NCBI RefSeq assembly: GCF_000328475.2
Contig: NC_026486.1
Coordinates: forward strand, 496,001 to 560,000
Reading direction: 5' to 3'
Length of the DNA: 64,000 nucleotides
DNA from: Mycosarcoma maydis
Lineage: Eukaryota; Basidiomycota; Ustilaginomycetes; Ustilaginales
In this document: piece by piece, positions 53,196 to 61,882 of the stretch
Layout: every line of letters begins with the position of its first letter
Position numbering within the stretch: position 1 is the stretch's first letter
Translations under genes and position numbers: made by a program
Notes under the pieces: generated by a model
The model's database searches: none
What the model saw: only the letters and a program-made list of their open reading frames with translations
What the model was told of the DNA's origin: nothing

Positions 53196-53940
53196 CTGGG
53201 CTTCTGAACCCATGTATTTGTCTCATATCGTCACCCATGCCCCTGTTATTCTCCGTGTATCATGTAATTATAGATCGTCTCAATGTTAGCACACCATCCA
53301 ATTCGCACGCTTGAGCTGCTGCTTCGGTTTGCTTGTGGTTCAGCATGCGTTGACCCAGTTTGCGCGTGTTATAAGTTAACCTGAATGGCCAGAAGATTCG
53401 TGATTGAGGAATCCATTAACTCTCGCAAAGCAGAACACGTTCACATCTTACAGCGGTCAGGGTATGTCATGGAGGCGGAGGTCAAAACGGCTCACAAGCG
53501 AGGAAAGGGGAAATCACGAATCGTGAATAGGCAGCACCAAACTGGTCGAACGCGCGGCGTGAGGCACAGCGACGGTGCGACGTGCGACAGCGCACGGCGA
53601 TGTTAGGAGAACTGTAGCAGTGATGATCTCACATCGTGAAGAAATTTCCGCGTTCCATGTTCGGGTTTTTTTCAGTCACGAGTGCAGCGTAAGTCGTGAG
53701 TGTTTGACTCTTGAGCGGAGAGCAACGGGAGCACAGTCACGAGTATAAGTCCGAAATGAGGAGACGCTTAGTCGGTGGCCTGAGACGCGTGCGTGATTGC
53801 CTCCGTACCGAAGTCGTACGTTTCTTCCAAAGCCGCGAGCAGCCAGATCGATACTTGAATCGATTGGTTGATGCTCGCCCCACCTTTTGCATATTCTCAA
53901 CACCCAACTCTCCCTGCACATCCTTCTTTCTCATCCTTCA
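53196..53940. other. Intergenic / thiolase promoter
   Basis: About 0.75 kb. It carries an AAGTTAAC site (53373-53380) and TCACGA-core copies at 53396, 53514-53526 and 53675-53745. No additional gene is seen. Confidence 0.5.
53514..53526. repeat. Inverted pair TCACGA-A-TCGTGA
   Basis: Exact inverted repeat with a one-base spacer in the thiolase upstream region. Confidence 0.85.
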
Positions 53941-55854
53941 ATGCCAGCTTTCTACCAAACCGCCGTCCGACGACTTTCTCAGACAGCTAGAATTATGGTA
54001 AGTCTGCATTGCAGTCGCAAAGTTGCACCTACACACACGTACTCCGGTGCCCGCAACATCCAGATTGACTGACTTCTCGATACCACCCCTCTCCTCTACG
54101 CTCTACAAACGGCATCAACGATGGACACATTAGTCACAAATCAACGACGTCTTCATCGTTTCCGCCGCCCGAACGCCCATCGGCTCGTTCAACGGTGTGC
54201 TCAAAAAGGCCACCGCTCCTGAGCTCGGTGTGGTGGCCGTAAAGGCAGCCATCCAACGTGCCGGTCTCAAGCCCGACCAGATCGAGGAGGTCTACATGGG
54301 CAATGTGCTCCAAGGCAACGTCGGTCAGGCTCCCGCCCGTCAGGTTGCGCTCAAGGCTGGCTGCCCCGACACCACCGAGGCTACCACCATTAACAAGGTG
54401 TGCGCTTCCGGTATGAAGGCCATCTCGCTCGCCGCCCAGAACATTGCTCTCGGCCAGCGCAGTATCATGGTCGCCGGTGGCATGGAGTCTATGTCTAACG
54501 CCCCGTAAGTACCGACAAAAGTATCGTTATCCAGGCTCTCATTGCATCAGCTTTAGAGAAAGCATGTCTCTACTGCAGAAGAGGGGGAGCGTGCGCTGAG
54601 GTTGCTACTTCGAAGCGTTTGTTTGGTGCTCTGGCCTAGACGGCTCAACCCAAGCAAAACTCTTGGCAAGGGCAAAAGCTGGACCGGTACACCCGCATTT
54701 TTATTTGCCGTTCGGATCGAATTCGTGGTGTCGGCCTAACATTCCAGTACATGTGGGGAAAATGTCGTTCGGACGTTGGTTTGCCCGCCTGGCCCGAGAC
54801 TCTCGACTCGGGTGTCATGCGCGGCGCCAGTCGACGCCAGGCTACAGCTTGGGATCAAGGATCACAAGCGAAAACTAGCACATATGAGGAGGCCCATAGT
54901 TGCATTCGCACAGGCTGTTGGCGTCGCGACATTGCCTTTCGAAAGAGAGCTACAGGGGAGTGAACACCCCAACGGCGGCAGTTGAGTCTGTCTCAGGAAG
55001 CTCTTGTCTGACATTTTTCCCTTTTTGTTTCTTTTGTTTCGTTTGTTTCGAACAGCTACTATCTTCCCCGAGGCAACACCTACGGCCATGTCCAGGCGAC
55101 CGATGCGATCGTCAAGGACGGTCTGCACGATGTCTACAACCAGGTGGCCATGGGCAACTGTGCCGAGAACACTGCCAAGAAGCTCTCAATTACGCGTGAG
55201 CAGCAGGACGCCTTTGCGATTGAATCGTACCGTCGCTCCGCCGAGGCATGGAAGGCCAATGCATTCGCTAACGAGATCGCTCCTGTCACCATCTCGGACA
55301 AGAAGGGCGATGTCGTGATCAGCGAAGACGAGGAGTACAAGAACGTCAAGCTCGAAAAGATCCCATCGCTTCGACCGGTGTTCGACAAGAACGGAACCAT
55401 CACTGCTGCCAATGCGTCGACGCTCAACGACGGTGCTTCGGCCGTTGTGCTAGCTTCCGAGGCCGAGGTGGCCAAGTTGGGCATTAAGCCTTTGGCCAAG
55501 ATTGTAGCGTTTGCCGATGCAGCATGTGCACCGATCGACTTCCCCATTGCGCCCGCTTATGCCATTCCCAAGGCGCTCGAGCGAGCCGGTTTGACAAAGG
55601 ACGACATTGCTCTGTTCGAAATCAACGAGGCTTTCTCGGCTGTCGCGTTGGCTAACAACCAGATGCTCGGCCTCGACGCTAGCAAGGTCAACGTTCTCGG
55701 TGGTGGTGTTTCACTCGGTCACCCTATCGGTTCTTCAGGTGCTAGGATTGTTGTTACGCTGGCCCACGCGCTCAAGCCCGGCCAATACGGCTGCGCTGGT
55801 GTCTGCAACGGTGGTGGTGGCGCTTCTGCTATCATTATCAAGCGTGAGAACTAA
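53941..55854 (+). CDS. ERG10: Acetyl-CoA C-acetyltransferase (acetoacetyl-CoA thiolase), two potential starts
   Basis: Condenses two acetyl-CoA to acetoacetyl-CoA, the first step of the mevalonate/ergosterol pathway. Exons are 53941-53997, 54134-54504 and 55056-55854, joined at GTAAGT donors and TAG/CAG acceptors, giving 408 residues. The nucleophile Cys is in [10 protein letters not shown] (C109, equal to C91 when counted from the internal Met19, as in yeast Erg10). The other active-site blocks are [29 protein letters not shown] and [10 protein letters not shown]. Residues 1-18 ([18 protein letters not shown]) are basic, lack acidic residues and look like a mitochondrial presequence. The codon after them is ATG, and [20 protein letters not shown] matches the usual cytosolic N-terminus. 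Intron 2 is 551 bp, long beside the other introns modelled here (100-138 bp). Confidence 0.95.
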
Positions 55855-56032
55855 TAAGTCGCTCGCTTCATGACAGGAAACATTACACAATGTTTTCGCC
55901 CTCTTGCTGTGATGGCATCGATGACAATGTAGAATTCCGACGCATATGCTCTTATGGCAGTGCAGCGGTACACGACATTTGCAAATGGAGGCAACAAAGA
56001 TTGCATTGCAACAGGATGACAGTTTGGCACGA

Positions 56033-57613
56033 TCAGGTCCAGGCAGTAGCCTGATGTCGCAAATTGAGTAAAAACGCATTGACCCTTCTGACCTCAGCCA
56101 CCTCTTTGGCCCAATCATCCATCTCCTTCTGCCTCTCCTTGGCCTCTAGGGTGAGCTTGGCCAACTCGCTTCGCTTGGCGAACACCTCCTTTCTCAATAA
56201 GCGTTTCTGCCTTCTTGCTCTGATCAGCTGAGAGATGAGCGTGGTACGGTTGTCAGTTTTTTCGCTCAAGTTGAGGAAATTGGACCTCACACTTTTACGA
56301 AGCGACTTGAGAGCGAGGAAAGGCGCTTTTGCAGGTTGCTCTTCGATAGCGCTGCGAAGTTCGTCATCGACAATGGACCAAATGATGTCGACATCGTTAA
56401 GGTATTTGCCGGATTTGCGCTTTTTGGTAGTGCGCAAAGATGCGTCGGGATCATCAGCATCTTCGGAGGCGGAAAACACGAGCGAGAGGGCTCGCTTGAG
56501 ACGTTTTTGCATGTCACGTTCCGGTCGGGCTGCTCGTGCCGAGGCTTGAGCAGCTGCGTCACCTCGTTGCCGTTCCACCATGGTTCGATCCATGACGGTC
56601 TCATCTGCGAGTTCTGAGGGAATCTGAACGCGCTCACGTCGAGAGGAAGACGATTTGGGTGGTCGACCTCGCCGTTTGGCGGCGGCAGCTGTGGCAGCTG
56701 CCTGTTCGTACAGCCTTTCTTTGTCGGGACTGCCTTGCCGACGACGTTGACGCGCGTCCAGCTTGCGTTGTGCAGCACGCCCAGCTGGCGAATTCGGGTC
56801 GGATGCTATGCTGAGGCGAGACACGCTGGTACCACCGATACTTGGACGCATACGACGCACGGAAGTATCGACGTGCGACGCAGATGCAGCCGGCGACGGG
56901 GTCATGGCCAGCGACGCGTTCTCATTGAGGTCCATTCCACCGGCGTCCCATCCTGTCGATACTTCCATGCTTCCACCCGAACCACTGCCACCGACACTGG
57001 CACCGGCGCCAGAGCCTGAAAAGTCACCGCCAAGCTGACTGCCCAGCTCGTCATCCTGGTCGCCCAGAAGCAACGGATCAATGTTGGACATCGATAGCGG
57101 TTTGTGGCCTGCTTTGCGAATGCGCAATGGAGCGGGTGTGCTGCTAACGGGTCCCGATTGCCGCGACCTTGCTGCACGTCGGCCCGACCCCATGCTGCCG
57201 GATGCGTCGATGTGAGGAGAGTAAGGCACCGCATCATCGTGTATTGGCAGCGGTGAAAATGCGTTGAAAGAGGAGCTTGCGTCGAACGATGTTTCTGCAA
57301 CCGCAGTTGCAGCCGCTGCGGCAGCTGCAGCGGCAGCCTTTTGTTTCGGACCTGATCCTCTTGGTCTACCTGGCCTGCGCTTTGTCAATGAGCCATCTGT
57401 TGAAGTGGAAGCATCTGCATTGCCGCCGAGAGTCGAAGTGGCAGCAGCGGTCTGAGTTCGGCTAGGCGGCAGCTTGAACTGAAAGTCTCGCTGCATTGCG
57501 ACAGCTGTACCGGCACCACGCATACGCTCTTGTCGACGGTTGGCGAAACGGTTTGCTGATGGTCGACCATTGTTGCCAGCGTCGCCGCGCGAGCCCGACG
57601 CTCTGGCGCTCAT
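56033..57613 (-). CDS. AT-hook protein with CENP-U/Ame1-like C-terminus
   Basis: 526 residues, predicted nuclear. The N-terminal 380 residues are low-complexity and basic, with two AT-hook-type motifs (PGRPRGSGPK at about 81-90 and KRRGRPPK at 313-320) and a run of ten alanines. The last 140 residues are helical. They start YLNDVDIIWSIVDDELRSAI and continue LKSLRKSVRSNFLNLSEKTD, then a coiled-coil region rich in Arg/Lys/Leu (RARRQKRLLRKEVFAKRSEL). The pattern of a short helix, a spacer and a LR-AR--K--LR-E----R-E heptad run recalls the CENP-U/Ame1/Mis17 inner-kinetochore family. That match is from memory of the family pattern, not from a search. It is divergent, with 457 bp between starts, from a second AT-hook protein that resembles its expected partner. 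Confidence 0.5.
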   Translation of the reverse strand: MSARASGSRGDAGNNGRPSANRFANRRQERMRGAGTAVAMQRDFQFKLPPSRTQTAAATSTLGGNADASTSTDGSLTKRRPGRPRGSGPKQKAAAAAAAAAATAVAETSFDASSSFNAFSPLPIHDDAVPYSPHIDASGSMGSGRRAARSRQSGPVSSTPAPLRIRKAGHKPLSMSNIDPLLLGDQDDELGSQLGGDFSGSGAGASVGGSGSGGSMEVSTGWDAGGMDLNENASLAMTPSPAASASHVDTSVRRMRPSIGGTSVSRLSIASDPNSPAGRAAQRKLDARQRRRQGSPDKERLYEQAAATAAAAKRRGRPPKSSSSRRERVQIPSELADETVMDRTMVERQRGDAAAQASARAARPERDMQKRLKRALSLVFSASEDADDPDASLRTTKKRKSGKYLNDVDIIWSIVDDELRSAIEEQPAKAPFLALKSLRKSVRSNFLNLSEKTDNRTTLISQLIRARRQKRLLRKEVFAKRSELAKLTLEAKERQKEMDDWAKEVAEVRRVNAFLLNLRHQATAWT

Positions 57614-58070
57614 TCTTGCTGAAAACGGTGAAGCTTTATCTTTGCTGCAGATATAGGAAGAAACGTGCGCTGGAAAGATAGGCCGGATAGTTCAAGACGT
57701 GATTGCAGATATTGCGATGCTGGATTGCGGGTGTGGGGCAGGATGAACGGGTGATGATGGTGGAAAGATTCACGATTGTCAATGGCATACACACACAGAG
57801 GCGCGCTAGCGCGTCGAACAGAGAGGCGTGAGGCGTGAGGCGAGAGCGTGGACGCGTTTGGTGAAATCGTGAATCCTGCACCCTGCAGCTGTGTGGAGCA
57901 GCAGTCACGAGTTTCGATTTTCCAAAATCACAGAATCGTGAATCACAAACGTGAAATGCCCTCGTGACTATCCAGAACAACACTCGTGACTCACAACTCG
58001 GATCCGTCTCATTCGCCTCTACATCCATCATCCACGCCACATCCAGCCACTCTTGCTTTTATCGATCACG
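57614..58070. promoter_or_regulatory. Bidirectional promoter region of the two AT-hook genes
   Basis: 457 bp separate the two start codons. TCACGA-core copies occur at 57768, 57863, 57903 and 57933-57946. No open frame of interest is present, so this must serve both genes and could co-regulate them. Confidence 0.55.
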
Positions 58071-59591
58071 ATGCCGCCGAAGAAAGCGCGCAGGCAATCT
58101 GCTGCCGAGAAGTGGCAATCCTTCACTTCCAGCGTCCTGCCTCGCCCCACAGGCCGACCACGTAAAGATGGCGCTGGCAACGTTTCGCTCAGCTCGACCG
58201 TCGGCGCACCCACCCCGGCCAGATCGAGAAAAGCAGCCGACGACTCGCTCGCATCCACACTGGCAACCTCTACACCTGCTGCTGTACCAACACAACGCGG
58301 CAGACCACGTAAACACGCGCTCACAACGCCCGGATCACGTGCACTCACTTCAGCGGATACCACCACCATCGCTTCTACATCCTACAGTGTTGTTGCACCA
58401 GCTGCTCGGCCACAGGGTCGTCTATCAAAATCAAAGCTGTCTGCTCCGCAGAGTCGCGCCAATGTGTCGTCTTCCAATAGTGCATCCTTTTCTGACCAGT
58501 ACAAGAGGCGCGGTCGTCCACCGAAGAACGCTTCGGATGCATCGACTTCAGTCTCGCAATCCATGCCTAAGCGTCGTGGTCGACCCTCTGAAAGCGTAAA
58601 CAAGCTCACGTCGACCCAGATCGGACTGCCGAGGAGCCAATCTTCCAAAGCACCGCGATACGTGAGGCCCGAAGTGGAGCAAGCATCAGGCTCGGAAGTC
58701 TCGCTCATCGACGGTGCCTCTGACGAAGACGATGATGCATCCGAAGTGGATCACGATCAATCTGGCGAAGAAGAGGAAGCTCTGTCGTCGGAAGACGAGG
58801 CCAGACAGGCGTCAACAACGCGAAAGAAATCGAAACGCAAAGGCTGGCCTAGCGAGATCGAGAGGCTGCGAAAAGGGCGTAGGCTGAGCGTCGAAGAGCG
58901 AGAATGCGTCACTTCGGAAGGCGGGCTGATCTGGAGGACTGCCATCCCGCTGCTCAACTCGATGCCCAAGAACATCCGATCCATGGTCGCCGACAGTCTG
59001 ACGCGCGCACTCAACCGAATCGATGGTAAGCTCGAATCTGGACTCGTGCCCCCGCTGGCACGTATTCCCCAGGGCACCACTGCTGCGTCGGCAACACGTC
59101 GTGATTTAGCCAGCAGCATGCTCTCCTGGCGCCTGGAGGAGGAAGCTTCGCTTTTGCGCGCTGAGAATCCGGCTCAACCGGTCGACGTGATGGAATTGGG
59201 TCTCAACGGTGATATCGTAAGTTGTGCCTGAACTCTCTATTCAGCCTGACCCTGATTCTGATTCTGACCCTTAAAATTGACTGCCACTGACGCTGCTCGA
59301 TCTTCCATTGACTACCTTGCCAATCCACAGCTCGAGCTAGAACAGATGCTCCTCCCTGAAGCAGAACACATTGTCGAACTCTCGAAAACTCTCACGCATC
59401 AATCCGAGCATCTCGAACAGTCGTCTGCGCGCATTGCCAAGCTCAAACGCGACCGAAGACTCATCAAATCAACAGGCTCCACTGACTATCCCGCCAACCT
59501 CGAGGCGAACGAGCTCCTTTCCGTCACAAATCAAAGTGCGGCGCTGGATCCCAAGCTCAGCTCCTTCCTCCGCCTGGCACATCGCGCTTAA
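58071..59591 (+). CDS. AT-hook protein with CENP-Q/Okp1-like C-terminus, two exons
   Basis: Exons 58071-59216 and 59331-59591 (GTAAGT donor, CCACAG acceptor, 114-bp intron, phase 0) give 468 residues. The N-terminal part is basic, Ser/Pro-rich and carries four AT-hook-type motifs: GRPRK at 28, RGRPRK at 76, RRGRPPK at 146 and KRRGRPS at 167. An acidic stretch follows (ASDEDDDASEVDHDQSGEEE). The C-terminal 180 residues are helical. They start LLNSMPKNIRSMVADSLTRA and end with a leucine-rich coiled coil (LPEAEHIVELSKTLTHQSEH). The order basic/acidic N-terminus, short helical domain, coiled coil fits CENP-Q/Okp1. The family call is inference. Divergent from the CENP-U-like gene, its expected heterodimer partner. 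Confidence 0.5.
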
Positions 59592-59920
59592 CTCTTATTT
59601 CTCATCACTTCCTGTTTGTCCCTTTGCTCATCCGCTGCAATTCCACCGTTTGCCACCTCATGCACAAATTTACACCATCGCTTGCAAATCAGAAACCACC
59701 CTTCTACTGGAAATGGAAAAAACGATGGTGGGATTGGAGAAAACAACGACAAAGACAAGAGATTGTTCTGAAAGAAAGCCGAAGGAGAGAAACAAAACAA
59801 GGATGCATAGAGTGCCGCAGACTTTTGCCAGAAATGTACAAGAGGACGAACGACGGATGCCGAGATGAGTCACGAATCGAGAGAGTAGAGAGCAAAACTT
59901 TCCTTGGATGCGCAAGGCGC

Positions 59921-61882
59921 TTAACGATCGCCAAACGGATCGGTACGGCTCTTGGAGCTACCCGACTCGCTACCGTTGCCTGCAGGGCCCGGTGGTGGGG
60001 TGAGACCCATTCCCAGATGACCAAAAATGAGGTCCTCATCGAGTTGCGTCGAGCGCGCTAATGCGCGGTGGCTAAAGTTGGGCATGACGTTATAGCTCTG
60101 CTGGTGCCACTTGGTCGAGTTGCCCGACGAAGCGGCGAAAGCGCGTCCGGCTCCGACACCCGCCATGTTGCCGCCGAATTCTGAAGTTGGCATCGACGAG
60201 ACCGAGGCCGCACCCGATGGCAGAGGAGGTGCATCGGCAAAGCCAGCCGACATGGAGGCCACCGACGGAGCTCGCGAGTAGTTGTTGCCACGGATCGAGC
60301 CTGCGGGTGTAGCATGGCCCGATCGGGTCGGAAGCACGGGTGTGCGATTCAAGCTGTTCTCGCTGGGGGCAATCGAGGCACTGCTGGGTCCAGCTGCCGA
60401 AGCAGGTGCGACTACAGGTGCGCCTGCGGGCTGCTTTTGGATCACCTTGAACGAACGTGATGGCGAAGCGGGCGCTTCAGATGGGCTGCTCGACAGTGGC
60501 GATGGTGTTAGACTGGTGACGGGCGCCGGAACGGAAACTGAAGCTGGAGCGGCTGCTGCAACGGGCTCGGCGACAGCTTGTGGGTAGGGAGGCTTGCTAG
60601 TGTTGCCTATATCCTTTGAAGCGCGCTTGAAGCCCCATTTGCTGCCATTCTTGCCCTTGCTGTCCTTGTCCTTGCTGTCCGAAGACGCCATATTGGCAGT
60701 GGCGCCGGCTGCTGCTGCAGCAGCTGACGCAGCGGCAGCATCAGCGACGCTGGATTTTTGCGCAGACTCCATGGATGTGGTCGTTGACGGATACGTTGCT
60801 GGCGCCGAGTCCTTTGATGCGGGCTGAGAGGTAGCCGCAGCGTTGCGATAAGCAGCAGATGCGGGAAGCGCTGGGACCGGAGGAGGCGACTGCGAGGATG
60901 GCACATTTTTGTTCAACGATTCAGACGAGGGGCTTGAAAGGGAGGCGCGGCCAGCAGGCGATGCGGCACGCGACTGTTCACGCGATTGCTTACGAGCCGC
61001 AATGGCGGCAGCGCCGATACCGCCAGCAGCGGCGGCACCAGCGCCGGCTGCACCCAGTGTGTATCCAGGCTTAGAAGCAGCCTGGTTGTTGGCACTGAGC
61101 AGATTGGAGGAGCCAGATGCGGCACCCGATGCAGTCGAATTGGTGGGGTCGGCAAAAACGTTTTTGGTCGAGATATCGCGCATCATGGGTGTGTTGGCCG
61201 TCTCGGGAGCAGTAGCAAGGGACGTGGTCGAATCATTATTCGGAGCACGGAATGCGGCTTCGTCGACCTCATCGTTGCGGAGACGGCTCTGCTGGGCACG
61301 TTGTTTCTTCTTCCTCCTCATGAGGCAGAAGGCAAGCAAAGCGAGAGCAAGCAGAGCAACGACACCACCCACGACACCACCAGCAATAGCGCCGGTGGAG
61401 GAGCCTGAGCTGGTGGAGCTGTTGCTATCACTGCTGGAGCCTCCCGAGTTGGAGCCAGAAGCGCTGGTGGGCGAGCTGGAAGCTGCCGAGGAGGTGGTGA
61501 TGGTGGTGCCACACTGGAACGTGATCGGCTGGGTGACGGGAGGGTAGGCGGGGAGGACATCACCGTTCTCGTCGAGCAGACGGAAAGTGATTTGCTGCAA
61601 GCCCGATTGAGTGATGGGAGTGAAAAAGGGTGAGTAGAAAGTGTACGTGTTTGTGCTTTCGTAGACGTCGTTGAAGGCGACCTGAGAGATCTCGGTGTTG
61701 TTGTTGGGGCCAGGGAAGAGACCTAGAGCCGAGGCAACGGAACTCTCAGGAGTGGTGACGGCAAGGGCGAAATTGAGGTAAAGACATGAGACCTGAGTGA
61801 CTGTGACAGTGAAAGCACGTGCAAACTGGACCTGAACCAGCAACGCGGCGGCCAAGAGGCCGAGCCATGTGAAGAAGCGCAT
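59921..61882 (-). CDS. Single-pass surface protein, Mid2/Wsc-like layout
   Basis: 653 residues from the first ATG at 61882 (MRFFTWLGLLAAALLVQVQF, signal peptide); the frame opens with TTG at 61909. A short extracellular domain with two cysteines (VSCLYLNFAL; ITFQCGTT) is followed by a Ser/Gly-rich mucin-like stretch and one membrane span at about 164-187 (GAIAGGVVGGVVALLALALL). A stop-transfer MRRKKKQR comes next, then a long Ala/Ser/Pro-rich cytoplasmic region of about 460 residues with polyalanine runs. This is the layout of wall-stress sensors of the Mid2 type, though no WSC or cadherin-like domain is present. The role as a sensor is inference. Confidence 0.7.
   Translation of the reverse strand: MRFFTWLGLLAAALLVQVQFARAFTVTVTQVSCLYLNFALAVTTPESSVASALGLFPGPNNNTEISQVAFNDVYESTNTYTFYSPFFTPITQSGLQQITFRLLDENGDVLPAYPPVTQPITFQCGTTITTSSAASSSPTSASGSNSGGSSSDSNSSTSSGSSTGAIAGGVVGGVVALLALALLAFCLMRRKKKQRAQQSRLRNDEVDEAAFRAPNNDSTTSLATAPETANTPMMRDISTKNVFADPTNSTASGAASGSSNLLSANNQAASKPGYTLGAAGAGAAAAGGIGAAAIAARKQSREQSRAASPAGRASLSSPSSESLNKNVPSSQSPPPVPALPASAAYRNAAATSQPASKDSAPATYPSTTTSMESAQKSSVADAAAASAAAAAAGATANMASSDSKDKDSKGKNGSKWGFKRASKDIGNTSKPPYPQAVAEPVAAAAPASVSVPAPVTSLTPSPLSSSPSEAPASPSRSFKVIQKQPAGAPVVAPASAAGPSSASIAPSENSLNRTPVLPTRSGHATPAGSIRGNNYSRAPSVASMSAGFADAPPLPSGAASVSSMPTSEFGGNMAGVGAGRAFAASSGNSTKWHQQSYNVMPNFSHRALARSTQLDEDLIFGHLGMGLTPPPGPAGNGSESGSSKSRTDPFGDR

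Noticed and set aside
55852..55890. Possible peroxisomal signal by stop-codon readthrough of the thiolase
   Set aside because: Two consecutive TAA codons end the frame and the sequence beyond does not give an SKL-type tripeptide in any nearby frame.
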